A stretch of 56,839 nt of DNA from Thermoanaerobaculia bacterium (GTDB lineage: Bacteria; Acidobacteriota; Thermoanaerobaculia; Gp7-AA8), in the NCBI GenBank assembly GCA_017883235.1, contig JADGNY010000027.1:1-56839 (forward strand), in the 5' to 3' direction. A program made the position numbers and the translations under genes. Shown here in pieces: positions 8,701-16,900 of the stretch. Positions within the stretch are counted from its first letter, which is position 1; the number at the start of each line of letters is the position of its first letter. The notes under the pieces are model-generated. The model did not search any database. It saw nothing but the letters and a program-made list of their open reading frames with translations, and was not told the origin of the DNA.

Positions 8701-9036
8701 CTGGCGCAGATGGGGTTCAAGGTCATCGCTACGTCTGGAACACGCGACTACCTGCGGAACAACGGCGTCGAGGCCGGACTGGCGTTCAAAGTGCACGAGT
8801 CGGAACGGCCGAACATCGTCGACCGGTTGATCAACGGCGAGGTAACCCTGATCATCAACACGCCGCTGGGAAAGAAGTCGTTCTACGACGACACCTACAT
8901 CCGCCGCACCGCGCTGCAGCACAGCATCAGTTGCCTGACCACCCTGACCGCAGCCACCGCGGCCGTCGACGGAATCCGCTCACTGCGCGAAGGACTGAAG
9001 ACGATCACGACGCTGCAGGAACAGCACGCGCGGTAA
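5731..9036 (+). CDS. carB: carbamoyl-phosphate synthase large subunit, with in-frame repeat insertion
   Basis: 1101 residues, about 28 longer than the E. coli protein (1073). It makes carbamoyl phosphate from bicarbonate, ATP and glutamine-derived ammonia for pyrimidines and arginine. Order: first ATP-grasp half ([17 protein letters not shown] at the start, [16 protein letters not shown] near 300), oligomerisation domain, second half ([17 protein letters not shown] near 591, [16 protein letters not shown] near 870), and the C-terminal MGS allosteric domain (TSGTRDYL near 1004). Residues about 472-507 are not part of the normal protein: the DNA there (7162-7256) is a dispersed hairpin repeat kept in frame, adding some 33 residues between the WFLRQI helix and LLALKREGF. 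Catalytic motifs are intact, so the enzyme is probably active. carA is not adjacent in the window. Confidence 0.97.
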   Translation: MPKRTDIKSILIIGSGPIVIGQACEFDYSGTQACKALKDEGYRIILVNSNPATIMTDPEFADRTYIEPLTPETLERIIEREKPDAILPTVGGQTGINLAMALYENGALSRHNVELIGANAEAIKTAEDRQLFKEKMVEIGVEVPRSAYAATEDDAEQFAARIGYPLVIRPSFTLGGSGGGIAYNVEELRDVVTHGLELSPVHRVLVEESVIGWKEFELEVMRDKADNVIVVCSIENLDPMGVHTGDSITVAPQQTLTNTEYQAMRDEAKRIIRAIGVETGGSNIQFAVHPTTGRRLAIEMNPRVSRSSALASKATGFPIAKFAAKLAAGYTLDEIPNDITRKTPASFEPTIDYVVVKIPRFAFEKFRQTKPTLGLSMQSVGESMAIGRTFNEALQKGLRSLEIGVSGLESRGYDRDKCETLLRTPQPERIFAIGDAFRAGMTVDEINDLSSIDCWFLRQIRKIVEMEKSIGESTTSPRREPSPPRSPAGEKVPLRRDRSSGQAPADEGAELAEKSLLALKREGFSDKQIAALTSSSEDAVRKHRHALGVRPVYKRVDTCAAEFEATTPYLYSTYERECEAAPTSRRKVMILGSGPNRIGQGIEFDTCCVHASFALREIGFETIMVNCNPETVSTDYDTSDRLYFEPLTLEDVLEIVELEKPEGVIVQFGGQTPLKLAKSLAAAGVPMWGTSVESIDIAEDRERFGALAREHEILVPENGTGRNEAEAMEVARRIGFPVIVRPSYVLGGRAMAIVYDESNLREYVGYAMEAAPGHPILIDRFLEDAIELDVDAISDGKDVVIAGVMEHIEEAGIHSGDSTTVIPPYIIGLREQDRVRRRTVQLAKALNVIGLMNVQYAIYHGDLYVLEVNPRASRTVPYVSKATGVPFAKIAAKVMAGMSLQELGLTHEPRVADYFVKAPVFPFGRFPHEDTVLGPEMKSTGEVMGSAATFGEAYAKALLGAGIDLPLGGTAFMSVNDNDKRPVVVQLAKDLAQMGFKVIATSGTRDYLRNNGVEAGLAFKVHESERPNIVDRLINGEVTLIINTPLGKKSFYDDTYIRRTALQHSISCLTTLTAATAAVDGIRSLREGLKTITTLQEQHAR
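7162..7256 (+). repeat. hairpin repeat (family B) inside carB
   Basis: CGTCGAGAG, then CCTTCTCCCCCCCGCT / AGCGGGGGAGAAGG (7171-7186 and 7191-7204), then a tail ending CGGCGGATGAGGGGG. The same order (CGTCGAGA, CCTTCTCCCCCAGC stem, GGCGGATGAG tail) is intergenic at 56715-56777. Here it is read through in frame and encodes a Pro/Arg/Ser-rich linker. Confidence 0.85.
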
Positions 9037-9046
9037 CGGCGGCTTC

Positions 9047-9190
9047 GCGCGTTGTCTGCGGCTTCGCCGCGTTGTCGGTTGTCTGCGCTTCGCGCGTTGT
9101 CGGTTTGCGTGCGGTACTCGCGCCGCATTGGACTATCGACCACGCGCGGGGTGCGCAGACAACGCGGCGAAGCCCGCAGACAACGCGCGC
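9047..9190. repeat. palindromic repeat family C (GCGCGTTGTC type), copy 1
   Basis: The left arm 9047-9076 (built of GCGCGTTGTCTGCGG and CTTCGCCGCGTTGTC) pairs with 9158-9190 with one inserted base. The interior holds two more GTTGTCGG motifs. The element begins 10 bases after the carB stop and ends 2 bases before the stop of the convergent histone-like gene, filling the whole gap. Related copies lie at 10360-10388, 10924-10952 and 27623-27788. Confidence 0.85.
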
Positions 9191-9192
9191 AG

Positions 9193-10260
9193 CTACGTCA
9201 TCGCCAGCGCCGGCTTCGCCACCGCCATCTCCGTTTTGAAGGCGTTGAAGGCGCGGACGATGTATTGCAGGTTCTTGCCGGAGGCGGATGCCTGCGCCGG
9301 GCCGGAGAGCTGGCGGTGCGGGCGGGCGGCGCCGGGGCGGCGGGAGCGGAAGATCGTGGTGGTGAAGGGCGACGGCTTGGCGAACTCGATGATCATCTCT
9401 TCGATGACGACGTCGGCGCCGCCGAGGTAGCGGAAATCCCACTCGATCCCCTCGCCGACCTTGAGGGTGGTCTCGTTGGGATTGATCGTAAGATAGATGC
9501 GGCCTCCGCCGGCCTCGATGTCGATTCGGACCGGAACGGTGCGCACCGCGAATTCGGTCAGCTCATGCGATCCGACCAGGCGATCGGAGGACGCCGGCGG
9601 AGCGGCCACGAGCGACGGCGCTTCGGCACGCGGCGGCGCGGGGATGAACGACGACGACCGTGGCTTGTCGCCTTGCGAGAACCACGCTGCCGTGGCCGGT
9701 CCGTTGGAGGTCACGCGCGAACGGGAGCGGCGGCGTTTCTTTTCGTCGGCGACACGGGCGGGAGCCGGCGCCGCCACAACCTTCGCAGCCGGCTTCGCCT
9801 TGGACTCGACCGCCTTCTCCACTTTCGCGGATTTGGCGGGCGTTTTCGCCGCGGGCTTGGCCGCCGCCTTCGACGCCGTCTTTGGAGCGGCTTTCTTCGA
9901 AGCGGCCTTCTTCGGAGCAGCCTTTTTCGGAGCGGCCTTCTTCGGAGCAGCCTTTTTCGGAGCGGCCTTCTTCGGAGCGGCCTTCTTCGGAGCGGCCTTC
10001 TTCGGAGCAGCCTTCTTCGGAGCAGCCTTCTTCGGAGCAGCCTTTTTCGGAGCAGCCTTCTTCTTCGGCGCCGGTTTCTTAGGCGCTGGCTTTTTCTTCG
10101 GCGCTACCGGCTTCGCGGCCTTCTTCTTTGCCGCGGCTTTCGGCTTCGCGGCAGGCTTCTTCGAGGCCGTTTTCTTGCTCTTTTTCGTGGCAGCCACCGC
10201 TTTCGCAGCGGCCTTTTTCTTTACACTTGTAGACGCTTTCTTACCCTGCACCTTCGCCAT
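9193..10260 (-). CDS. histone H1-like Lys/Ala/Pro-rich protein with C-terminal beta domain
   Basis: 355 residues. Residues 1-165 are a very basic low-complexity tail. Its core is about twelve units of AAPKK (15-bp DNA repeats, 9884-10063), flanked by KKKAAAKAVAATKKSKKTASKK-type sequence, as in bacterial histone H1-like and AlgP-type DNA-binding proteins. Residues 165-225 are a Ser/Pro/Arg linker. Residues 235-355 look like a folded beta domain: RIDIEAGGGRIYLTINP, LKVGEGIEWDF, then FTTTIFRSRRPG and YIVRAFNAFKTEM. The NP-x(5)-VGxxIxWxF pattern recalls cupredoxin-like sandwiches but metal ligands are not evident. The tail probably binds DNA or RNA; the role of the C-domain is unknown. A TATACT -10-like box lies at 10303-10308 on the minus strand. 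Confidence 0.82.
   Translation of the reverse strand: MAKVQGKKASTSVKKKAAAKAVAATKKSKKTASKKPAAKPKAAAKKKAAKPVAPKKKPAPKKPAPKKKAAPKKAAPKKAAPKKAAPKKAAPKKAAPKKAAPKKAAPKKAAPKKAAPKKAASKKAAPKTASKAAAKPAAKTPAKSAKVEKAVESKAKPAAKVVAAPAPARVADEKKRRRSRSRVTSNGPATAAWFSQGDKPRSSSFIPAPPRAEAPSLVAAPPASSDRLVGSHELTEFAVRTVPVRIDIEAGGGRIYLTINPNETTLKVGEGIEWDFRYLGGADVVIEEMIIEFAKPSPFTTTIFRSRRPGAARPHRQLSGPAQASASGKNLQYIVRAFNAFKTEMAVAKPALAMT
9884..10063 (-). repeat. coding 15-bp tandem repeat (AAPKK units)
   Basis: Twelve units of GGAGCGGCCTTCTTC on the plus strand, with only synonymous changes (GCG/GCA, TTC/TTT) except one Ala-Ser-type change at the edge. The pattern encodes the DNA-binding tail of the histone-like protein, and slippage would change its length in steps of five residues. 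Confidence 0.9.
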
Positions 10261-10317
10261 TCGTGCCTGCTCTCCCGGATCCCCTTGAAAAATGGATGGC
10301 GCAGTATAGCGGCGACC

Positions 10318-10332
10318 CTATGCTTTGCATAG
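10318..10332. promoter_or_regulatory. small dyad near the histone-like gene promoter
   Basis: CTATGC-TTT-GCATAG is a perfect 6-bp inverted repeat. It lies just upstream of a TATACT box (minus strand, 10303-10308) for the histone-like gene, where a repressor could bind. No strong -35 is seen. Confidence 0.35.
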
Positions 10333-10562
10333 CAGGTACTGAATAACTGCGGCTTTGCCGCGTTGTCTGCGCCTGGCGGCGCGTTGTCTGAAGAGGCTCT
10401 CGGGGAGGACGCGGCGCGCGTCCTGCCGGAGGCGATCCGGCTGGTGGAGTTGCGGGCGCGGGTCCCTCGTTATCAGAGCGACATGCTAAGGGATCTGGCG
10501 CCGAGGGAGGGGACATCGGTCGATGACTGCACGGCTGCACGGCTCCGACGTGCGTTGTCTGC

Positions 10563-10875
10563 GCGCTGCGGCGCGCGTGGACAGTTTTGAGGCTTGCTAC
10601 GTTGTCGAGCGCCGCGTTAGCGGCGACAAAGATGGTAGGGTGCGAGCGCTTTTTGCGAGCACCCCTGGACCCGATGCGATCCGAAATCGTGCCGCGCCAG
10701 CGGCACTGGATGGAGTCCCCGATTACTCCAGTGCCGCTGACGCGGCACCAAACCATGACATTTCTTTACCAGGGGTGCTCGCAAAAAACGCTCGCACCCC
10801 TGGCTACCGTCTGGTTGCCGCTAACGCGGCATGCGCTGCGCGCGCATGGACAGTCTTGACGCTTGTCTGGTTGAT
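10563..10875. repeat. direct repeats flanking the nested palindrome
   Basis: The stretch GCGCTGCGGCGCGCGTGGAC with its continuation CAGTTTTGAGGCTTG (10563-10603) reappears as GCGCTGCGCGCGCATGGAC plus CAGTCTTGACGCTTG (10834-10875). The two lie just outside the palindrome at 10611-10830, like a degenerate target-site or terminal duplication. Confidence 0.5.
10611..10830. repeat. three-tier nested palindrome
   Basis: Outer arms: GCCGCGTTAGCGGC (10611-10624) with its exact complement at 10817-10830. Middle arms: 31 bases at 10638-10668 pairing with 10769-10799 plus CTGG, one mismatch; each contains GGTGCGAGCG. Inner arms: 22 bases at 10689-10710 (starting GTGCCGCGCCAG) with 10727-10748, one mismatch. 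The single strand could fold into a long cruciform. Confidence 0.85.
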
Positions 10876-10963
10876 TGAGCCCCAATCGATCGGGAACGAC
10901 CACGCGCCGCAGCGCAGACAACCGACAACGCGCCGCCAGGCGCAGACAACGCGCGAAGCGCAG

Positions 10964-13681
10964 TTACCGGAGTCCATCCGCTACGTACAGATCCCCCAGC
11001 ATCCGCAGCGCGTTGTAGGCGTAGACGGTGCCGTCGGGGGTGATGCAGATGGGGGCGATCTTGTAGACGCCGGCGGGATCGGTGGGGGAAAACTGCTTCC
11101 ACGGCTCGCGCGCGCCGGTGGCCAGGGTCACGCGGGTGACTTGCGCGGGGAGGGCGGTGGGGCGGTAGACGAAGAGCGAGGCACCGTCCGCCGACCAGGC
11201 GATCGGCACTTCTCCCGGCTCGATGGCGGGAACGATCGACGGCTCGGCGTTCGTGTCGACGGGGTAGAGCGCGATCGTCTGCTGCTTCGTCATCCCGGCC
11301 ACATAGCGGCCGTCCGGCGAGACGGCGAACGGACGATAGGCATCGCCCCAGATGTTCTCCGGCGAGACCGGCTTGACCGATTCGTCGAGGGTATCGATCA
11401 GGTAAAGCTGATAGCCCTTCTTCGGCAGCGCCCCTGCGACGACGACACGCCGTCCGTCCGGAAGCCAGGCCGCGCCGGAGTCGAAGGCGCCGTCGGTCTT
11501 CAGCTTGCGCGCCTCGCCGCTGCCGGTCGGAACGACGACCAGTTTCGACCCACTATGGCCGAGAACGTACTTGCCATCCGGCGAGATCGCGTCGCCGTAG
11601 CCGTCGCCTAAACGCACGGGCGTCGGCGCGTCGAGGCGGCGGAGATACATGGCGCTGGCCGCGCCGCCGCCTTCGCGCGGTTCGTTGAAAAGAATCGTTT
11701 TCCCATCGTGCGAGAGGTCGGCCAGCATCGACCAGTCGAGCCACGACAGATCGTGCTCGCTGGTCTCCCCCGGCGCCTGCACCTCCAGCGCCGCGCGCCA
11801 CATCCCGTTCGATAGCAGCACGTGGCCGGCCGGCGAGATGTCATAGAGCCGCATCGAGCCGGTGAGACGATTGATCAGCCGGGTATCGCCGGTCTCGATA
11901 TTGACCGCGTAAAGGGACGGCGGCGCGCCGGTGTCGGTGGCGGTGATCCAGATCTCCTTGCCGTTGGGTGCCCAGGCCAGACCGGTCACACCATGACTCC
12001 AGCCGCGTGCGATCGAGACCGGTTTCGCGGCCTTGGTATCGAGGATGGCCACGTCGTTCTTTCCCGTGTACGACTCGACGAAGGCGATCCGTCCGTCCGC
12101 GGCCACGCGTATGGCGCTCAGCTCATGCGGCGATTCGTAGCGCACCTGGCCGATCGGCGACTCGATGCGGAACGTCCCGTTGCCGCCGCGGATGGCGGTG
12201 AGGTCCGAGCCGTCCGGCAACCAATCGGCCTGCAGCACCTGTTCGGCGACCTCGCGCGGTGTGCCGCCCGCGGCCGGAACGCGCGCCAGCGTGCCCAGGC
12301 CGGTGAGGCGGTCGCGGCGCAGGAGCACGGCCAGCTCCGTCGACTTCGAGACCGCCAGCACGTCGGCATCCTTCACACCGAGCGACCGCGCCTCCGGGCT
12401 CTGCCGGTTGGCCAGGAAGATCTCGGATGGATTGCCGTCCCACGCCGCGCTGTAGACGATCGAATCGCCGTCCGGACCGAACCGCGCCGAGCGCACTTCG
12501 CCGCGGCGGAAGGTCATCCGATGGAAAACCACTTCCGGCGGTTCTTCCTCTTTCATGCGATTGGTGGCGAAGTACCAGCCGCCCCAGGCCGCGCCGGCGA
12601 TAGCGACGATGAAGAGAAGGGTGAGCAGAAACGGCGACACGCGGCGCGGCTTCTGTACGGCCAGCGCCGGATGCCGAATCGTCGCCGGCATCGCCGACGT
12701 CACCGGGCGGATCGCGGTTGCCGGCGTGCGCCGCGCCGTTACATCGGGCTGTGCGCGCACTGTCGTCGAGTGCGTCGTCGAGTGCGTTGTCGAGTGCGCC
12801 GCCGAAGGAAGGGGAACGTTGGAGAACGTGCCCGGCGTCGAGACGGCCGACATCGTCTCGAGGTTGAAGGCCAGGTCGCGCGCCGACTGGAAGCGCAGAT
12901 CGCGGTCCTTTTCCAGGCAGCGGCGCGTGAGCCGCTCCAGCGCCGGAGGCACGTTCGGCAGCGACTCGGCCAGTTCCGGCGGATCCTCTTTCAGGATCGC
13001 GCTCAGCGTCTCGATCGACGAACTGCGCTTGAAGGCGCGGTTGCCGGTCAGCATCTCGTAGAGAATCGCCCCGAAGGCGAAGATGTCGGACCGCGTATCG
13101 ACCTTCTCGCCGCGCACCTGCTCGGGGGACATGTAACCGACCGTGCCGAGAACCAGGCCCGGCTCGGTGGCGGCCTGCTGAAAAATCCCGCCGTCGTCGG
13201 ACTTCGCGCTCAGTTTGGCGATACCGAAGTCGAGGATCTTGGCCCGCCCGTCGCGCGTGAGAAAGATGTTGTCCGGCTTGAGATCGCGATGGATGATCCC
13301 TTTCTCGTGCGCCGCGGCCAGACCGTTCGCCACCTGCAGCGCCGCGTCGACGGCGCGGCGCGTTGCCAGCGGGCCTCGCTCGAGCCGCTCGCGCAGCGTC
13401 TCTCCTTCCAGCAGCTCGCTGACGATGTAGGCCGTACCGTTCTCGTTGCCGACGTCGTAGATCGTCAGCAGGTTGGGATGGTTCAGCATCCCCGTCGCGC
13501 GCGCCTCCTGCTCGAAGCGCTGCACCCGCTCCTGATCGCTGAGCGTGAGCGCGGTGAGGATCTTGATGGCCACGTCCCGCCCGAGACGCGTGTCTTTGGC
13601 GCGATAGACAGCGCCCATGCCGCCTTCGCCGAGAAGGCTCACGATCCGATAGGGACCGAGCATTGAATCAGGCGCGAGCAT
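10964..13681 (-). CDS. membrane Ser/Thr protein kinase with extracellular propeller
   Basis: 905 residues. Residues 10-270 are a PknB-type kinase with a glycine loop (LGEGGMGAVY), ATP-lysine K40 (VAIKIL), catalytic HRDLKPDN (from 131) and DFG (DFGIAK); a GTVGYMSPEQV segment matches the activation and P+1 loop. A Pro/Thr/Arg-rich linker (THSTTHSTT repeats) leads to a transmembrane helix (FLLTLLFIVAIAGAAW, about 352-375). The outer part, about 385-905, is a TolB/PD40-like beta propeller with repeated DG-x-GIV/WSPDG-type blades (FGPDGDSIVYSA, WLPDGSDLTAI, WAPNGKEIWI, ISPDGKYVL, VSPDGRYVAGM). It should sense an external ligand and phosphorylate cytoplasmic targets. This design is common in Acidobacteriota. 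Confidence 0.93.
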   Translation of the reverse strand: MLAPDSMLGPYRIVSLLGEGGMGAVYRAKDTRLGRDVAIKILTALTLSDQERVQRFEQEARATGMLNHPNLLTIYDVGNENGTAYIVSELLEGETLRERLERGPLATRRAVDAALQVANGLAAAHEKGIIHRDLKPDNIFLTRDGRAKILDFGIAKLSAKSDDGGIFQQAATEPGLVLGTVGYMSPEQVRGEKVDTRSDIFAFGAILYEMLTGNRAFKRSSSIETLSAILKEDPPELAESLPNVPPALERLTRRCLEKDRDLRFQSARDLAFNLETMSAVSTPGTFSNVPLPSAAHSTTHSTTHSTTVRAQPDVTARRTPATAIRPVTSAMPATIRHPALAVQKPRRVSPFLLTLLFIVAIAGAAWGGWYFATNRMKEEEPPEVVFHRMTFRRGEVRSARFGPDGDSIVYSAAWDGNPSEIFLANRQSPEARSLGVKDADVLAVSKSTELAVLLRRDRLTGLGTLARVPAAGGTPREVAEQVLQADWLPDGSDLTAIRGGNGTFRIESPIGQVRYESPHELSAIRVAADGRIAFVESYTGKNDVAILDTKAAKPVSIARGWSHGVTGLAWAPNGKEIWITATDTGAPPSLYAVNIETGDTRLINRLTGSMRLYDISPAGHVLLSNGMWRAALEVQAPGETSEHDLSWLDWSMLADLSHDGKTILFNEPREGGGAASAMYLRRLDAPTPVRLGDGYGDAISPDGKYVLGHSGSKLVVVPTGSGEARKLKTDGAFDSGAAWLPDGRRVVVAGALPKKGYQLYLIDTLDESVKPVSPENIWGDAYRPFAVSPDGRYVAGMTKQQTIALYPVDTNAEPSIVPAIEPGEVPIAWSADGASLFVYRPTALPAQVTRVTLATGAREPWKQFSPTDPAGVYKIAPICITPDGTVYAYNALRMLGDLYVADGLR

Positions 13682-13696
13682 CTGAGGTGGAAAAGC

Positions 13697-13802
13697 TCAA
13701 TGTTGAATGTTCAATGTTGAATGTTGAATGTTGAATGCGGCCCGAGAGACGGGCACGCGACCTCATTCAACATTGAACATTCAACATTCAACATTCAACA
13801 TT
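13697..13802. repeat. TTGAATG heptamer hairpin
   Basis: TGAATGT-type units (TTGAATG, TTCAATG) run from 13697 to 13737. Their complements (CATTCAA, CATTGAA) run from 13764 to 13802, around a GC-rich loop. The hairpin lies right upstream of the kinase start (13681) and within the divergent promoter region of the metalloprotease. AT-rich, unlike the surroundings. Confidence 0.85.
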
Positions 13803-13947
13803 TCGGGTTTCCCTGGAATGGTATCAGCGCGGTCGGCGGTTAACACTGAATAACTTCCCCGATCCATGATCCCGACAGCCCCTATCCCGGACTCACGCCG
13901 GCGTACACAGGGAGCAGTCCGCCCCCACTACTAGGAGACCGACCGCA

Positions 13948-16900
13948 ATGCTCAAGCACTTCAGGGTGTACTGGCAGACGTGTTTTTTGCTGCTTCTCGC
14001 TTCCGCCGCCTCGGCGACCACCATCGTCCTGCCGACCGACGAGCAGCTCATCCGCAAGTCTCCGGTCATCGTCGAAGGGACCGTCATCAGCTCGATGCCG
14101 GTGCTGCGCGGCGAAGGCATCTGGACCGAGACCAGGCTGGCCGTCGACCGGACCATCAAGGGCGATGCCGCGGGCGAGCTGACCATCCGCGAAGTCGGCG
14201 GCGAGATCGGCGGACGCATCACGAAGATCTTCGGGACTCCGGCCTACACACCGGGCGAGCGCGTCATGGCCTTCCTGACGCCGACGCCGCGCGGTGACTA
14301 CCAGACCATCGACCTCTTTGTCGGAAAGTTCAGCGAACAGCGTGCCGCCAACGGCCGGCGCCTGCTCGTGCGCGATGACGCAGCGGGCGACGTGGCCTTG
14401 CTCGATTCGTCGCTCCGTCCGATTGAAGCGAAGAACGTCCAGCGCGACGCAACCGCGTTCGAGTCATACGTCACAGACCGGGTGGCAGGACGCGAATCGG
14501 CGACCAGTTACGGCGTTGCGAATCCAGTTCTGGAGCGCGATCTCGCGCCTGCGACTTCGAACACAAGTGGACTCGTCATCAAACCGGAGTTCACGCTCAT
14601 TTCCGAGGGGACGGTTTATCGTTGGAGCGCCTTCGAAGGCGGCGGCAGCGCAAAGTGGTACAGCTACGGGACACAGCCGGGCTACACCGGCGGCGGCGTA
14701 ACCGAAGTCCAGGAGGGGATGAACGCCTGGGATAGCTACACCGCCGCGAAGATCAATTACGTCTACGTCGGTGCGGAAAGCGGACCGCCGGGCGGCCTCT
14801 CCACACCGAACGGCGTCAACGAGGTTCTCTTCAACGATCCGAAAGGCGAGATCGCCGGAACGTTCAATCCAGCCACCGGCGGCGTCGTCGGACAGGGCGG
14901 CTTCAACGGCGTCTCGGGAACGATGAGCTGGACGGGACCGTTCAACGCCGACGGCACCCACCTGGCGCAGACCTATCAAGCATACGTGATCAGCGAAGGC
15001 AACCTGGTGATCCAGGACGGCGTGACGCCGCAGGCCGGCATCACCAGCACGACGCTGGCCGAGATCATTGCGCACGAGTTCGGTCACACGCTCGGCTTGG
15101 GGCACAGCGCGGACGGCAGCGCGCTCATGTACGCCTCCCTCAGTGGCGGCGGCCCGGTCCTTCGCGCCGACGATCAGCTCGCGGCACGCTGGCTCTATCC
15201 CAGCGGCAGTTCGACTCCGCCGCCCACTGTTCCGGCCGCACCGACCTCGCTCATGGCCACTGCCTCCGGCTCGACCGTAAACCTGAGTTGGACCGATAAC
15301 GCCAACAATGAGACCGGCTACCGCGCCTACCTGGCAAGCGGCAACGGCGCGTTCAACCAGTTGACGCCCGATCTCGCGGCCGGGAGCCACGCCGCGTCGG
15401 TCTCCAGCCTCCCCGCGGGCAACTATCGCTTCTACGTCGTCGCCTTCAATGCCGCGGGCCTCTCTGCGCCATCGAACATTGCCAGCGTCACGGTTGGCAC
15501 ATCGGTGACGGCCTCCTTCACCGTCACCCCCTCGGCTGGTCTAGCCGGCGTGACGTCGTTCGTCTGCAGCGACACATCGAGCGGCGCGACGTCATGGTCC
15601 TGGAACTTCGGCGACGGCGGCACGTCGGCCGCACAGAATCCGGCGCACGTCTACGCGTCCCCGGGAACGTACACGATCCAGCTCACCGCAAACGGTCAGT
15701 CGTTTGCCTCGCATACCGTCTCCGTCTCATCGGGCATCGCCGCCGATTTTTCTTACACGCCGCTGAACCCGACCACCCAACAGAACATCACCTTCTCCGA
15801 TCACTCCTCCGGCAATATCGCCACCTGGCTCTGGACATTCGGCGACGGCACTTCCTCGAACGCGCAAAATCCGGTGAAGCGTTTCACCTCGGCCGGCAAC
15901 TATCAGGTGACGCTGACGGTGTCGACCGCGGCCGGCCTCACCTCGATCGCATCCCACACCATCACCGTCACAACAGCCACACCGGGGATGCCGCCGGTCT
16001 CCGCGGCCTTCGACATGACCCCGGCGTCGCCTGCCGTTCACGCCAACGTGACCTTCACCGACCGCTCCACCGGCTCGCCGGCGTCGTGGCAGTGGAGTTT
16101 CGGCGACGGTTCGACGTCGAGCGCGCAAAACCCCGTCCATGCGTACGCAACGCAGGGTTCCTACGCGGTGTCACTGACCGTGGCGAACGCGGTCAGCCAG
16201 TCGATGACGTCGCACGTAATCACGATTAGCGCTCCGACGTCGTACCGCTCGCTCGTGCCGGCCGCAGCGCAAACGAACGGCATCGGCGGATCGGTGTGGC
16301 GCACCGAGCTGACGCTCTTCAACGGTGGCAGCGAGCCGGCCGGCGGACAGTTCACCTTCATCCCCGGCGGCGGCGGGCAGGTGCTGACGCGCAGCCTTTA
16401 CCTCAACGCCAATCAGTCGATCACCTATGCGAACGCGCTCAGCGATCTCTTCGGCCTCTCCACCGGCTCCGGCGCGATCGCCATCGAGGCAACGAGCGCG
16501 ACGACGACGCCGGCCCTCCGCGTCACCAGCCGCACCTTCACCACGGGCGCGGCCGGCACGTACGGCCAGTCGGTCCCGAACGTGAGCGACGGTGACGCGT
16601 CATCGACGACGCTCCTGCTGACCGGCCTCGAACAGGACACGAACTTCCGCACGAACCTTGGCCTGGTCAACCGTAGCGGCGTCCCTGTCGGCGCCGGCCT
16701 GACGCTCTACGACGCGAACGGAAACGTGATCGCCACGACCGGCGTGACCGTGCCCGCCAACAACTTCCAGCAGGCGTCGCTGACGTCGTTCTTCCCGGCC
16801 GTGAACGGCCGCACCTACACCGCGCTTTCGATGCGCGTCGATGCCGGCGCGCCCAACGCCATCAGCGCGTACGCCTCGGTGATCGACAACCGCACACAGG

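Larger units (their letters stand above)
10360..10952. mobile_element. 593-bp cassette bounded by perfect 29-bp inverted repeats (family C ends)
   Basis: Positions 10360-10388 and 10924-10952 are exact reverse complements over 29 bases; each holds GCGTTGTCTGCGC and GGCGCGTTGTC. The interior has no convincing gene. A short open stretch (10391-10560, plus strand, with RYQSDMLRDLAPREGTSVDD) may be a coding remnant. A 220-bp nested palindrome (10611-10830) with flanking direct repeats follows. No transposase is present, so this is MITE-like. It fills the gap between the histone-like gene and the kinase gene. Confidence 0.6.

Noticed and set aside
7480-8922. Long minus-strand frame opposite carB
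   Set aside because: His/Arg/Asp-rich antisense translation typical of a GC-rich gene's opposite strand; carB is certain.
10363-10590. Short plus-strand gene inside the cassette
   Set aside because: No ribosome site; ends run into repeat arms; at best a decayed fragment.
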